64,000 nucleotides of DNA from Sedimentisphaerales bacterium (GCA_028281535.1 JANQJS010000055.1:35741-99740); one strand, 5' to 3'. Shown: positions 26,817-36,291, counted from the first letter of the stretch. The notes: a model not told the origin generated them from the letters alone. Translations and numbers: made by a program.

Positions 26817-27686
26817 GTGAGTATTCTTGTAGATGAAAAAACACGTTTGATTGTTCAAGGTATTACCGGCCGCGATGGCTCTTTTCACGCTCAGCAAATG
26901 ATTGAGTATGGCACCAATCTCGTTGGGGGTGTCACTCCCGGCAAAGGTGGCCAGGAAATCCATGGCGTGCCTGTATTCAATAGCGTTGTTGAAGCCAAAG
27001 AAGCTGTTCAGGCGAATGCGACTGTTATATATGTGCCAGCCAAATTTGCTGCTGGAGCAATTCATGAGGCGGCCGACGCTGGACTGGAACTTATTATATG
27101 TATCACAGAAGGCATTCCGGTTCTCGATATGGTGGAAGCCTATCACAAATGTAAAGAAAAAGGCATTACGCTAATTGGCCCTAACTGTCCAGGTCTGATT
27201 TCGCCAGGGAAATGTAAAGTCGGTATTATGCCGGCTCAGATTCACAAGCCGGGTCGAGTGGGTGTGATTTCTCGTAGTGGTACATTGACTTACGAGATTG
27301 TGTACGCCCTGACAAATTTAGGTATTGGTCAGTCAACGTGTATCGGTATTGGCGGTGATCCTATTGTTGGCTCGAATTTCAGAGACCTACTTCCGAAATT
27401 TGAAGCCGATTCAGAGACAGATGCCATCATTCTTGTCGGTGAAATTGGGGGCGACGAAGAAGAAAAGACGGCTGAGTATATTGCGGAAAATATCAAAAAG
27501 CCTGTGTTTGCATTTATTGTTGGCCATGCAGCTCCTCCCGGAAAAACCATGGGCCACGCCGGAGCAATTATTTCAGGTTCTGCGGGTACCGCTTCATCTA
27601 AAACGGAAGCGTTTAACGCCGCGGGTGTTCCGGTTGCAAAGACTCTTGATGAATTAGCTCAGATGGTCAAAGACAAACTCGGCTAA
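26817..27686 (+). CDS. sucD: Succinate-CoA ligase, alpha subunit
   Basis: 289 residues, standard length. The CoA-binding Rossmann domain ([30 protein letters not shown]) is followed by the ligase domain with the phosphohistidine H247 in [33 protein letters not shown] and the GGDPIVGS loop are intact. The start is GTG at 26817, 10 bases after AAGGAG, which overlaps the sucC stop. It works as a heterodimer with SucC. Confidence 0.97.
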   Translation: MSILVDEKTRLIVQGITGRDGSFHAQQMIEYGTNLVGGVTPGKGGQEIHGVPVFNSVVEAKEAVQANATVIYVPAKFAAGAIHEAADAGLELIICITEGIPVLDMVEAYHKCKEKGITLIGPNCPGLISPGKCKVGIMPAQIHKPGRVGVISRSGTLTYEIVYALTNLGIGQSTCIGIGGDPIVGSNFRDLLPKFEADSETDAIILVGEIGGDEEEKTAEYIAENIKKPVFAFIVGHAAPPGKTMGHAGAIISGSAGTASSKTEAFNAAGVPVAKTLDELAQMVKDKLG

Positions 27687-27837
27687 AGCTAATCTGATAG
27701 GTAGGTAACATGCTTTCACATAGGAGGTTGTGGGTATGTGCCGTTTAAAATCCGCTTAAAATCATTCCTTTGAGCATGAGGTTTTCAGGAATTAATATAA
27801 AAAAATGACTTTATTTGATTATGTGGTCCGGCTTATG

Positions 27838-27866
27838 TTGACCCGGTCATCTTGATTACCTATAAT
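27838..27866 (+). promoter_or_regulatory. Sigma70-type promoter for the CBS-korAB operon
   Basis: TTGACC (27838-27843) and TATAAT (27861-27866) are separated by 17 bases, near-consensus spacing and sequence, about 58 bases before the start at 27924. It shows that the CBS-korAB operon can be expressed apart from sucCD. Confidence 0.75.
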
Positions 27867-27923
27867 CAAAGTTTTGTAGTAATTTGGTTGGAAACAACCG
27901 GCAATTTTTGATGGAGAAAAATC

Positions 27924-28403
27924 GTGGCAGATGCAAAGCCAAACCAGGATTTTTGGGACACACCTGTTAAAGAATTACCCTTGCAAGATGCACTGATTGT
28001 ACGTGAAGATGCTTCCGTTAAATCGACGATTGATGCAATGCAGGAGCGAAAAACAGGTTGTGCAGTTGTTCTAAATGAAAGTGATGAAATGACAGGTGTT
28101 TTCACTGAACGCGATGTTCTAGTGAAGTATGTCGGTACTGAATTGAGTGGCGATACACCGATTCGCAAAGAAATGACGCCAAATGCTATCTATATTGAGC
28201 CTGACAAAACGGTTTCAGAGGCGATTAGCTTCTTTGGAAAAAATTCGGTGCGTCATTTGCCTGTTTGTATTGATCGAAAAGATATAGCAGGTTTGCTATC
28301 TATTCGTGTTTTGACAGATTATATTTCTGAGCACTTACCTGAAGACATCTTGAACTTACCACCGCAGCCTGGCGTAGTATCACAGAATATGGAAGGAGCT
28401 TAA
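27924..28403 (+). CDS. CBS-domain pair protein, probable regulator of KorAB
   Basis: 159 residues made of two CBS motifs (about 25-80 DALIVREDASVKSTIDAMQE...GVFTERDVLVKYV, and about 90-145 AIYIEPDKTVSEAISFFG...GLLSIRVLTDYI). CBS pairs bind adenine nucleotides and tune attached or neighbouring enzymes. GTG at 27924 follows GGAG. It ends three bases before the korA ATG, and KorB carries another CBS pair at its C-terminus, so regulation of 2-oxoglutarate oxidation by energy charge is a fair inference. The ligand is unknown. Confidence 0.85.
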   Translation: MADAKPNQDFWDTPVKELPLQDALIVREDASVKSTIDAMQERKTGCAVVLNESDEMTGVFTERDVLVKYVGTELSGDTPIRKEMTPNAIYIEPDKTVSEAISFFGKNSVRHLPVCIDRKDIAGLLSIRVLTDYISEHLPEDILNLPPQPGVVSQNMEGA

Positions 28404-28406
28404 TTG

Positions 28407-30245
28407 ATGATTACAGCGAAAGATTCAGCTCAACAAGAATTGCGTTCCGCTGTTGTGCGTTTTGCCGGTGATAGTGGTGACGGCATGCAGGTGGTGGGAG
28501 ATCGATTTAGTGATTCCAGTGCTATACAAGGTCACGATATCAGTACCTTTCCTGACTTTCCTGCAGAAATTCGTGCCCCGGTTGGTACGTTACCGGGTGT
28601 ATCTGCCTTTCAGATTCACTTTGGCGGCAATGAAGTCATGACGCCAGGGGATGCGCCAAACGCATTAGTGGCCATGAACCCTGCGGCATTGAAAGTAAAC
28701 CTGCCAGATCTAGTGGAAAAAGGTTTGCTGGTTGTTAATACCAATCAATTTAATAAATCAAATTTGCAAAAAGCAGGTTACGAATCCAACCCGCTTGATG
28801 ATCCTGAGTTGGAAAAAAAATATCAGGTTATTAAAATTGATATTACAAAATTAACCGAGGATGCCCTTGAAGATAGCTCTTTAAAGCGTGGCGATAAAGC
28901 GCGTTGCAAAAACTTTTTTGCCCTCGGATTTATTTTCTGGGTTTTTGATCGTAATTTAGATACGACTCTCGATTGGATTTCGCAGAAGTGGGGCAAAAAA
29001 CCTGAAGTTGCTGATGCAAATACCAGTGTGCTAAAAGCAGGATACTATTTTGGTGAAACCACTGAACTTATTCCTCATAATTACCAGGTTATTACTGCGA
29101 CGACCGAGAAAGGTCAATACCGAAAGATTACAGGTAATGAAGCGTTGGCATTGGGGATCGTGACAGGGTCACATATTAGCCAAACAGATTTGGTCTATGG
29201 TAGTTATCCTATTACGCCTGCCAGTGACATCCTGAAATTTTTATCTTCCTATAAGAACTATAATGTCAAAACCGTACAGGCTGAAGATGAGATTGCCGCG
29301 ATTGGTGTGGCGATCGGTGCCAGCTTTGCTGGTGCGTTAGGTGTGACAGGGACAAGTGGTCCTGGATTGTGTCTTAAATCTGAAGCGTTGGGTTTTGCCG
29401 TCATTACAGAGTTGCCGCTGATTCTCATTAATGTTCAACGTGGTGGTCCAAGTACTGGTCTTCCTACTAAAACAGAACAGGCAGATTTGCTGCAAACCAT
29501 GTTTGGTCGTAATGGTGAATCTCCTGTGGTGGTGCTGGCGGCGTCATCGCCTGCCGATTGTTTTGAAACTGCATTGGAAGCAACCCGTATTACATTGATG
29601 TATAATACGCCAGTGGTTCTTTTGTCTGATGGCTATATTGCCTCAGGGTCAGAACCTTGGAAAATTCCAGCTGTACGTGATTTGCCTGAAATTCCAGTGA
29701 AGAATGTACTGGTGGGTGAAGAGGTTGGCGTCTATTCTCGCGATCCTGAAACACTCGCTCGTCGTTTGGCGATTCCTGGTACGCCAGGTCTTGAACACCA
29801 AATTGGTGGTTTGGAGAAAAACGAACAAGGTGGCGTGAGTTATGATCCAGATAATCATGAAAACATGATTCATCTACGTGCCGAAAAAATTCAAAGGATT
29901 GCAAATACCCTGCCACCTACAGAGATTAATGGTGATGAGTCAGGTAAAGTTTTGGTTATTGGTTGGGGTGGTACTTTTGGTGCTATAACCTCTGCCGTTA
30001 ATACATTACGCGGCCAGGGGCATTCAGTTAGCAATATTCATCTGCGTCATCTAAATCCATTGCCTAATGATCTGGAAGAGATCATGAAGCGATTTGATAA
30101 AGTGATTGTTCCTGAATTAAATATGGGTCAATTGTCTATGATGCTTCGGGCGAAGTTCTTAATAGATATTGTCAGTTATACCAAAGTTCGTGGCAAGCCG
30201 TTGATTATTAGCGATTTGATTCAACAAGTCGAAGCATTATTATAA
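28407..30245 (+). CDS. korA: 2-oxoglutarate:ferredoxin oxidoreductase, fused gamma-alpha subunit
   Basis: About 612 residues. The gamma domain (1-190) has VRFAGDSGDGMQVVGDRF and HDISTFPDFPAEIRAP; the alpha domain starts at about 235 with ITGNEALALGIVTGSHIS, then YGSYPITPASDIL, VQAEDEIAAIGVAIGASFAGA, TSGPGLCLKSEA and QRGGPSTGLPTKTEQADL. The fusion is the normal KorA layout in aerobes and microaerophiles. With KorB and TPP it converts 2-oxoglutarate and CoA to succinyl-CoA, passing electrons to ferredoxin. ATG at 28407 has GGAAGGAG eight bases upstream; a TTG at 28404 is also in frame. Substrate assignment (2-oxoglutarate rather than another 2-oxoacid) is supported by the adjacent sucCD. Confidence 0.93.
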   Translation: MITAKDSAQQELRSAVVRFAGDSGDGMQVVGDRFSDSSAIQGHDISTFPDFPAEIRAPVGTLPGVSAFQIHFGGNEVMTPGDAPNALVAMNPAALKVNLPDLVEKGLLVVNTNQFNKSNLQKAGYESNPLDDPELEKKYQVIKIDITKLTEDALEDSSLKRGDKARCKNFFALGFIFWVFDRNLDTTLDWISQKWGKKPEVADANTSVLKAGYYFGETTELIPHNYQVITATTEKGQYRKITGNEALALGIVTGSHISQTDLVYGSYPITPASDILKFLSSYKNYNVKTVQAEDEIAAIGVAIGASFAGALGVTGTSGPGLCLKSEALGFAVITELPLILINVQRGGPSTGLPTKTEQADLLQTMFGRNGESPVVVLAASSPADCFETALEATRITLMYNTPVVLLSDGYIASGSEPWKIPAVRDLPEIPVKNVLVGEEVGVYSRDPETLARRLAIPGTPGLEHQIGGLEKNEQGGVSYDPDNHENMIHLRAEKIQRIANTLPPTEINGDESGKVLVIGWGGTFGAITSAVNTLRGQGHSVSNIHLRHLNPLPNDLEEIMKRFDKVIVPELNMGQLSMMLRAKFLIDIVSYTKVRGKPLIISDLIQQVEALL

Positions 30246-30259
30246 GGAGCGAGGTAGGA

Positions 30260-31888
30260 ATGTCGAATATAGCCTCACAAACAGATCAAGCTTTAACCTG
30301 GAAAGATTTTGTTCCCGACGTAGATGTGCGTTGGTGCCCGGGTTGTGGCGATTACGCAATTCTGAATGCCGTTCAGAAAGTATTTCCAACCTTAGGTATC
30401 CCTCGCGAAAACTTTATGGTTGTCAGTGGAATTGGTTGTTCTAGCCGATTTCCTTATTATATGAATACCTATGGCATGCACTCGATCCATGGTCGTGCTC
30501 CGACATTTGCTATGGGCATGAAAATTGCCAATCCAGATCTATCTGTTTGGATGGTGACCGGAGATGGTGATGGTTTGAGTATTGGTGGTAATCACTTGAT
30601 GCACATGCTTCGTCGTAATATGGATATCAATGTACTCTTATTCAATAACCGAATTTATGGTTTAACCAAAGGGCAATATAGTCCAACCTCTGAGTTGGGG
30701 CATAAAACGCCTTCTAGCCCGCAAGGTTCTATTGATCATCCGATTCATCCATTGCGTTTTGCGTTAGCTGCGGAAGCCACATTTGTGGCGCGTACGATCG
30801 ATACCAATCCAAAGCATATGCAAGAAGTTTTTAAAGCTGCCGCGGCACACAAAGGAACTTCATTTGTAGAAATTATGCAGAACTGCGTGATTTTTAATAA
30901 TGGTGCCTGGACGAATATTGGTGCTCGTGAAGTTCGTGACGATCAGTTGATTACCTTAGAGCATGGTAAACCTTTGTTATATGGTAAATCCCAAAACATG
31001 GGTATTCATCTCAATGGGTTAAAACCTGAAATTGCCAAAATTGGTGAGCAGGCTGTTACCGAAGAAGACATCATGGTGCATGATCAGTCTAACCCAGATC
31101 CAGCTTATGCTTATATGTTGACACAATTAAATTTTCCAAATTACCCGACACCTGTTGGCGTGTTTAGGTCTGTTGAAGGACGTGTGCCTTACAATGATCT
31201 ATTGACAGATCAGTTGAAAGTCTCTGTTCAGCGTCGTGGTAAAGGTCGTTTGCAGGAATTATTGCAAGGCCCATCTTTCTGGGAAGTCGATGAAGATAAT
31301 AAAATCGAAATGAAATCCTCAGAAGAAAGTGGTCCTCTAGGAGCCGTAAGTAAAGTGTCTCAGGACGTGGTTGTAGGCGATGAATTGTCTGTCATGGCAG
31401 AGCAGAAAGAAGCTGAAAAACGTAAGAGACAGAACCCCATTTTGCGTGTGTTGCGTGAGCCTGTAACCAATGCCTTGAAAACACGCGGTATGACAAATCC
31501 TTTGACTTTGAAACTAAAAGATTCCGTTGCGGATGCCATTAGTTCTATAAATGAACATAAGTATGATGGTGTTTTAGTTCTTAGTGATGATGGTAGTGAG
31601 TTGTTAGGAATCGTTACGGGTCGCGATATTGTTATGAAAGTTGTCCAGAAATCGATGGATCGAAAAACAGCTACCGTTGAAATGATCATGACACCTAAGC
31701 CAGAAGAATTGTCTGAAACCGCTTCCATCGGTATGGCGTTTAATAAGTTCTCAATTGGTCAATTCCGACATATGCCTATTCGCAAAAAGGATGGGTCATT
31801 AGGAATGATTTCTACAACAGATTTGTTGTTTTATATTCATGATCAGGCTCATCACCCGGTCGAACGCCGTAGCGGAAAAGATAAATAA
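30260..31888 (+). CDS. korB: 2-oxoglutarate:ferredoxin oxidoreductase beta subunit with C-terminal CBS pair
   Basis: 542 residues. The first 330 are KorB: Fe-S cysteines C26, C29, C60 and C209 (WCPGCGD, GIGCSSRF, MQNCVIF) and the TPP/Mg site VTGDGDGLSIGGNHLMHMLRRN...LFNNRIYGLTKGQ. Ordinary KorB ends at about 300-340 residues. Here an acidic linker leads to two CBS motifs at about 415-535 (KDSVADAISSINEHKYDGVLVL...GIVTGRDIVMKVV and ETASIGMAFNKF...GMISTTDLLFYI). This covalent CBS pair, together with the separate CBS gene upstream, suggests allosteric control. AAGGAG lies 12 bases upstream of the start. A strong terminator follows at 31891. Confidence 0.94.
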   Translation: MSNIASQTDQALTWKDFVPDVDVRWCPGCGDYAILNAVQKVFPTLGIPRENFMVVSGIGCSSRFPYYMNTYGMHSIHGRAPTFAMGMKIANPDLSVWMVTGDGDGLSIGGNHLMHMLRRNMDINVLLFNNRIYGLTKGQYSPTSELGHKTPSSPQGSIDHPIHPLRFALAAEATFVARTIDTNPKHMQEVFKAAAAHKGTSFVEIMQNCVIFNNGAWTNIGAREVRDDQLITLEHGKPLLYGKSQNMGIHLNGLKPEIAKIGEQAVTEEDIMVHDQSNPDPAYAYMLTQLNFPNYPTPVGVFRSVEGRVPYNDLLTDQLKVSVQRRGKGRLQELLQGPSFWEVDEDNKIEMKSSEESGPLGAVSKVSQDVVVGDELSVMAEQKEAEKRKRQNPILRVLREPVTNALKTRGMTNPLTLKLKDSVADAISSINEHKYDGVLVLSDDGSELLGIVTGRDIVMKVVQKSMDRKTATVEMIMTPKPEELSETASIGMAFNKFSIGQFRHMPIRKKDGSLGMISTTDLLFYIHDQAHHPVERRSGKDK

Positions 31889-31890
31889 AT

Positions 31891-31927
31891 AAAAAAAAGA
31901 TTCGTTATTTCTGGCGAATCTTTTTTT
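31891..31927. terminator. Bidirectional intrinsic terminator
   Basis: AAAAAAAGATTCG and CGAATCTTTTTTT form a 12-13 bp stem around TTATTTCTGG, with A- and T-runs giving U-tails on both strands. It separates korB (plus) from the convergent HD-GYP-like gene (minus). Confidence 0.88.
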
Positions 31928-31955
31928 ATTTTTACAGTCGTTTTTAAGGAGCAGA

Positions 31956-33158
31956 TTATTTTGTGATAACTGCTGCTTCTTCTTCAGATTTAAATTCATG
32001 ATGTGGGACATCATTTAGATAAGTGATGTCTTGGCCATCGCATGTCTTAAACAGGATATCCTCACGGTCATTAATAAAGAAAGCGGGTTGCAGTTCATCT
32101 CCTGTTAGTTTTCTTCCTTCTTTATTATAAGCAATAACCATTTGAGGATTGAAGGGGTTTTCCAGATCATGTTTAGTAATCACAGCGGTTTCCATTGTGT
32201 TAATTTTAATACGTGCGCCAATCTGGAATGGTTGAACCACCCTCGCAAGAATTCTTAGAATCGCTGGATCATAAAATACTTTATATTGACCGAACAACAT
32301 TTCGTATAATGTTTCGAAAGGACTTTTTATTTTCTTAAATACTTCAGGTGCAATCGTTGAGCAGTAGGCATCGGCAACACGAACAACTTTCGCCAGTACA
32401 TTGACTTTGTCGCCAGGTATGCCAGCTGGATATCCTGTACCATTGACATTTTCATGGTGCATTTTGACCGCTTGACGTACCAATGAATGAATCGTATCAG
32501 GAATCATTTCAGCGCCGCGGATTGGATGCATTTTGATCATTTCTGCTTCATCTTCATTTAGATCTTGTTTTGCTAATAGGTGCTTGATGGGAACCATACC
32601 TACATCTTGCAATAATGCGGCGGTTGCAAGCGGCTTTAAATCCATGACATTCCAAATCTTTTTAGCGACACTTAATCGATAACGTTCATTACGGATATGA
32701 TTTCGTGAGAATGCTCCGATCGCTACAGCTAAAAAGAATACGTTTGCACGATGTTCTTCATATGTTTTACTGATGGGTAGGATTGCAGTTTTGATATGGT
32801 TTGTTTGTATCCAGGCAACCATTTCAGAAACACTTTTAATAAATGCAGCACAGTTCTTTTCATCCAAACCTGTTTTAGTTCGGATCGTTGTATCCATTTT
32901 GTTAATGGTGCTAAGTGCTTTGACGCGAACGGTAAATGAAATGTCCTGATCCAGACTATCATTTTGAAAACTGATCCGTTCATCTAGTAGTGGATCAATG
33001 ATTCGTACTTCCAGATCAGGAAAGCGTTTAGTTAAGAGGGAGATATCCTTTTCCTCTAAAACTTTGTCACGCTGCATCAGGACGCTGACACCATTTACGA
33101 CCTTCTCTGCCAGTACCATCCCTGGCTCGAGTTCCTCAATTTTTAATAAAACTGGCAT
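31956..33158 (-). CDS. HD-GYP-family protein with degenerate HD motif
   Basis: 400 residues. An N-terminal domain (1-130, IEELEPGMVLAEKVVNGVSVLMQRD) precedes an HD-GYP domain at about 135-310: H136, HPIRGAEMIP (211-220), MHHENVNGTGYPAGIPGD (233-250) and VADAYCSTIAP. HD-GYP proteins hydrolyse cyclic di-GMP at a metal centre. The defining HD pair is changed to QD (Q184-D185 in LLQDVGMVP), so one metal ligand is lost, although HHE and GYP remain. It may be a reduced-activity enzyme or a c-di-GMP binding or protein-interaction module. A C-terminal 90-residue extension follows (RIKINTMETAVITKHD...). It shares the terminator at 31891 with korB. Confidence 0.82.
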   Translation of the reverse strand: MPVLLKIEELEPGMVLAEKVVNGVSVLMQRDKVLEEKDISLLTKRFPDLEVRIIDPLLDERISFQNDSLDQDISFTVRVKALSTINKMDTTIRTKTGLDEKNCAAFIKSVSEMVAWIQTNHIKTAILPISKTYEEHRANVFFLAVAIGAFSRNHIRNERYRLSVAKKIWNVMDLKPLATAALLQDVGMVPIKHLLAKQDLNEDEAEMIKMHPIRGAEMIPDTIHSLVRQAVKMHHENVNGTGYPAGIPGDKVNVLAKVVRVADAYCSTIAPEVFKKIKSPFETLYEMLFGQYKVFYDPAILRILARVVQPFQIGARIKINTMETAVITKHDLENPFNPQMVIAYNKEGRKLTGDELQPAFFINDREDILFKTCDGQDITYLNDVPHHEFKSEEEAAVITK

Positions 33159-33451
33159 ACTGTTATCCTATATATAGTTATATGTTTACAGTTTTAGATC
33201 GTCTTTTTAAGTAGCTGAAGTTAGTAGCGATTTTAAGAATGGAAATAGTTATTTGGACGTATGAAAGGCTTGTTGTGATATGGAGATTCAGTTAACTTGA
33301 GGTATAAAAGGAGGTTGTGTTTGATGTAGTCACAACTATGGGGATATTAGGGCCTGTAAATGGCTCTTAAGTACCTAGATATTAATGTAATAAAAATAGT
33401 TTTAAGAAATGTTTCGAAAGGCCCTGTCGATTAAAGACCGATAATTATGTG

Positions 33452-34300
33452 TTATTTCTTCGGAGCATTCTCGCTGAGCGTATGTTCTTTGATGGTCCAG
33501 TCCGCTCCTGTGGGTTTTAGTTTGAACTTGCTTGCATTTATTTTTTTTTCGTTATTGATGTTTGTCCAACTGCTTGTTGTAATTTGTCCTTCATGATTTT
33601 CATATCGACATTGTGTTGGTAAGTATTTTTCTTTGCTGACCCATAATTCAAATTGGACGTACTCGTCAGCGAAACTTCCTTCTTTTTTTGGGATCATTTT
33701 TAGATGATAATTTAATGATTTTTTTTCTGATGACTTTTCAGTTTCTTTTCCCAGCGAGACTTCAAAATGCTTAAGCAGATCTTTTTTTGTAATAGCAAAA
33801 GGTAGTGGGATTTGGCTTTGCCCCAGGCGAAAAGCCTCTTTATTCATGGTTTCTTTAGATATTTCCCAACGAATAAGTGTTTTATTGCGAGCATTTCGAT
33901 GGCTCAACCACGTGCCATTAAAAGCGATGTCTTCATCATTTTTTTGCGGTTTAGCTGGTGGTTCTTCATCCAATGTCCATTGTTTGCGTGAATCAAAATG
34001 TATCCGAAACTGTACCAATTCTTTTGTTGTTTGATAATAGAGTTGACCTGTTTGCAATACGACATCGTCGGTAAATACTTCAATTTGTTCCAATGTCATG
34101 TTTGCCTGGAAATTCTTAAGTTCTTGACAATGTTTTTGAATATTATCAAGCAGTAAATTAAGTTCATTGTTAATTGGATCAGCTGGGGGCGAGGAGATCG
34201 GTTTATTCGGATCACTATCATTGGCCTGGCAAATGGTACTTAGGCCTAAGAATAACCCTAATGCAAAAAATAGTACTACTTCGTATTGTTTTAGTTTCAT
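33452..34300 (-). CDS. Secreted LolA-like protein
   Basis: About 282 residues from the ATG at 34300, which gives a clean signal peptide (KLKQYEVVLFFALGLFLGLSTICQA). The frame extends to 34360, into the upstream gene. The body resembles LolA/outer-membrane lipoprotein carrier beta-sheets: NIQKHCQELKNFQANMTLEQ, VLQTGQLYYQTTKELVQFRI, FNGTWLSHRNARNKTLIRWEI, LWVSKEKYLPTQCRYENHEGQITTSSWTNI. Similar proteins are common and uncharacterised in planctomycetes. It may carry lipoproteins or lipids through the periplasm; confidence in that role is low. A HAD phosphatase gene lies 40 bases upstream in the same direction. Confidence 0.7.
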   Translation of the reverse strand: MKLKQYEVVLFFALGLFLGLSTICQANDSDPNKPISSPPADPINNELNLLLDNIQKHCQELKNFQANMTLEQIEVFTDDVVLQTGQLYYQTTKELVQFRIHFDSRKQWTLDEEPPAKPQKNDEDIAFNGTWLSHRNARNKTLIRWEISKETMNKEAFRLGQSQIPLPFAITKKDLLKHFEVSLGKETEKSSEKKSLNYHLKMIPKKEGSFADEYVQFELWVSKEKYLPTQCRYENHEGQITTSSWTNINNEKKINASKFKLKPTGADWTIKEHTLSENAPKK

Positions 34301-34340
34301 TGGTTTAAACCTATTACATTTTAAAGATATAGACACAAAA

Positions 34341-34943
34341 TTAATTTGAAGGTTGGCCATTTTCCAGTTTTTTAATAATCTGATGAATCTCTTCTAAATG
34401 GTGAATCGAATAATCCGCTTGATCCATAAACGATTTATAATCTTTATTGGTACATATCAGAACACTTGTGGCGCCGGCTTGATTACCGCATTGTAAATCA
34501 AAAACATAATCACCTATCATCATCGTATTATTGGGGCTTACCTCTAAATATTCACAACAACGAAGAAAACCATGGGGATCAGGTTTTACAGGTCCGTCTT
34601 CTTCGCGTGTGATGATAGCATCAAATTCCAGACCATGATTTTGGCTTATTTCTTGAACACTGGCTTTCGAATTACGAGTCAAAAGTCCAATCTTACGCTT
34701 TTGTTGGCGTAATTTTTTGAGAATATCCTTGGCTCCTGGATTCAGTTGGGCATTTTGTGCCGCGACTTTTTCGTGATGAAGCAAAATCGACTCTACTTCA
34801 TTTCGTCTCGTCGAATCCATTTTTTCCATGGCTTCCAGGATAGGGCCCTTGATACCTCCCATTTCTTTGCGAATTTGGTCAAAATCCAAGAAGGGTTGGG
34901 TCAAAGTACCATCAAGATCAAATATAACCGCTGTAACTTTCAT
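34341..34943 (-). CDS. HAD-superfamily hydrolase, phosphoglycolate-phosphatase-like
   Basis: 200 residues with all four HAD motifs: VIFDLDGTL (nucleophile Asp10), LLTRNSK (Ser/Thr motif II), DGPVKPDP (Lys) and MMIGDYVFDLQCG (Asp pair). The small helical cap between residues 20 and 75 is of the type found in phosphoglycolate phosphatase/YjjG relatives. The exact phosphoester is unknown. It precedes the LolA-like gene by 40 bases on the same strand. Confidence 0.88.
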   Translation of the reverse strand: MKVTAVIFDLDGTLTQPFLDFDQIRKEMGGIKGPILEAMEKMDSTRRNEVESILLHHEKVAAQNAQLNPGAKDILKKLRQQKRKIGLLTRNSKASVQEISQNHGLEFDAIITREEDGPVKPDPHGFLRCCEYLEVSPNNTMMIGDYVFDLQCGNQAGATSVLICTNKDYKSFMDQADYSIHHLEEIHQIIKKLENGQPSN

Positions 34944-35103
34944 ATCGTAAGTATTTTAGGTAACTGTCCTGTTCTGGTCAAGCGTTGAGATTGAATTGAT
35001 CTTGACAGAAAAGCTTTGCTAAACTATAAGATTTCTCTTGGCCTATCAATTTTGTCATCCCAAACTAATAAAGAAACGATTAACGAATTTACTTATAAAT
35101 ATT

Positions 35104-36231
35104 ATGAAAACAGATATTATTGACATTTCAACAGTCAGCAACCCGCAAGACGTATTTCGTCGTGCTACAGATATCTTAGCAGCCGGTGGTTTAATTGTAT
35201 TGCCAACAGAAACGGTCTATGGCGTAGCGGCTAGTTGCGGGTCTGAAACGGGTATTGAAAATCTTAAAAAGCTCAAAGAGCGTTCGGATGATAAGCCTTT
35301 TACGCTTCATCTAGGCAGAAGGCGTGATATTAAAACTTATGTACCTAAATTATCTTTGGTATATCAAATGTTTTTGAAAAAAACGCTACCTGGCCCTTTA
35401 ACGGTCATATTCGAGTGTAATCGAGAACAGCAGGAGCTTGTGAAGGCTTCATTGCCTGCAGAGCAACTGCCGAGGTTGTATTATGAAAATACGATAGGAT
35501 TTCGTGTGCCGGCCCATGATTTTTCATGTCAGCTATTAAGTGCAATCGGACAGCCCGTTGTGGCTTCGAGCGCCAATTTGGCTGGGCAAGCACCACCCAC
35601 GGATGCCCAGCAGGCAATCCACGCCTTAGATGGTAGGGTTGAGATGATTATTGATGCCGGGCCAACGCGTTATACGAATGCCTCTACGGTCATCAAAATG
35701 AGTAGCGAAGATTTTAACATTTTGCGTGAGGGGGTGCTTGATCGGCAGTCAATTGACCGATTATATTGTCTGAATATCCTCTTTGTCTGTACCGGTAATA
35801 CTTGCAGAAGTCCAATGGCAGAAGGGGTTTGCAAACATTTCATTGCCCAGAAAACGGGTTTGACGGTTGACGAATTATCCAAAAACCGTTATGATATTGG
35901 CTCAGCAGGTGTCATGGCATTTAATGGTAGTGAAGCTTCAATAGAAGCGGTTCAAGCTTGCCAGGAGTTAGGTGTTGCTATCGATCAACATCGATCTCGT
36001 TTGATAACGGTCGATATGATCAACCAGGCAGACTTTATCTTTACGATGGGCCAATCGCATTATGACGCTGTTTTGGCTATGGCACCACAGGCTGCTGAGC
36101 GAACGATGCTATTGGATTCGGAGGGTGATGTTGAAGATCCGATAGGCATGTCGGTTGACCGTTATCGTAGTTGTATGCAGCAAATCGCTGAAGCGATTGA
36201 AAAGCGTCTAGATGAGTTTTTTGACCTTTAG
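35104..36231 (+). CDS. Sua5/YrdC threonylcarbamoyl-AMP synthase fused to low-molecular-weight protein phosphatase
   Basis: Residues 1-200 are a Sua5/YrdC/YwlC domain: LAAGGLIVLPTETVYGVAA, KKLKERSDDKPFTLHLG, PGPLTVIFEC, GFRVPAHDF and VVASSANLAGQAPP; it makes threonylcarbamoyl-AMP for tRNA t6A37. From about 220 a low-molecular-weight phosphatase domain begins with the P-loop VCTGNTCRSPMAEG (catalytic Cys at base 35788) and ends with the general acid loop DVEDPIG. In Bacillus the same functions are separate neighbours (ywlC, ywlE) next to rpiB (ywlF); here they are fused and rpiB follows after 60 bases. The ATG at 35104 is preferred to the TTG at 35038. Confidence 0.93.
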   Translation: MKTDIIDISTVSNPQDVFRRATDILAAGGLIVLPTETVYGVAASCGSETGIENLKKLKERSDDKPFTLHLGRRRDIKTYVPKLSLVYQMFLKKTLPGPLTVIFECNREQQELVKASLPAEQLPRLYYENTIGFRVPAHDFSCQLLSAIGQPVVASSANLAGQAPPTDAQQAIHALDGRVEMIIDAGPTRYTNASTVIKMSSEDFNILREGVLDRQSIDRLYCLNILFVCTGNTCRSPMAEGVCKHFIAQKTGLTVDELSKNRYDIGSAGVMAFNGSEASIEAVQACQELGVAIDQHRSRLITVDMINQADFIFTMGQSHYDAVLAMAPQAAERTMLLDSEGDVEDPIGMSVDRYRSCMQQIAEAIEKRLDEFFDL

Positions 36232-36291
36232 TGTGTTTCTTAAATAAATTAAACAACAATAGAGATAGTGTTTTATAGAAGGTAACAGCTT

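Noticed and set aside
27719..27760. Short ORF MCRLKSA after AGGAGGTTGTG, possible leader peptide
   Set aside because: Seven codons with no attenuator structure after it; AGGAGGTTGTG also occurs by itself at about 33310 without an ORF.
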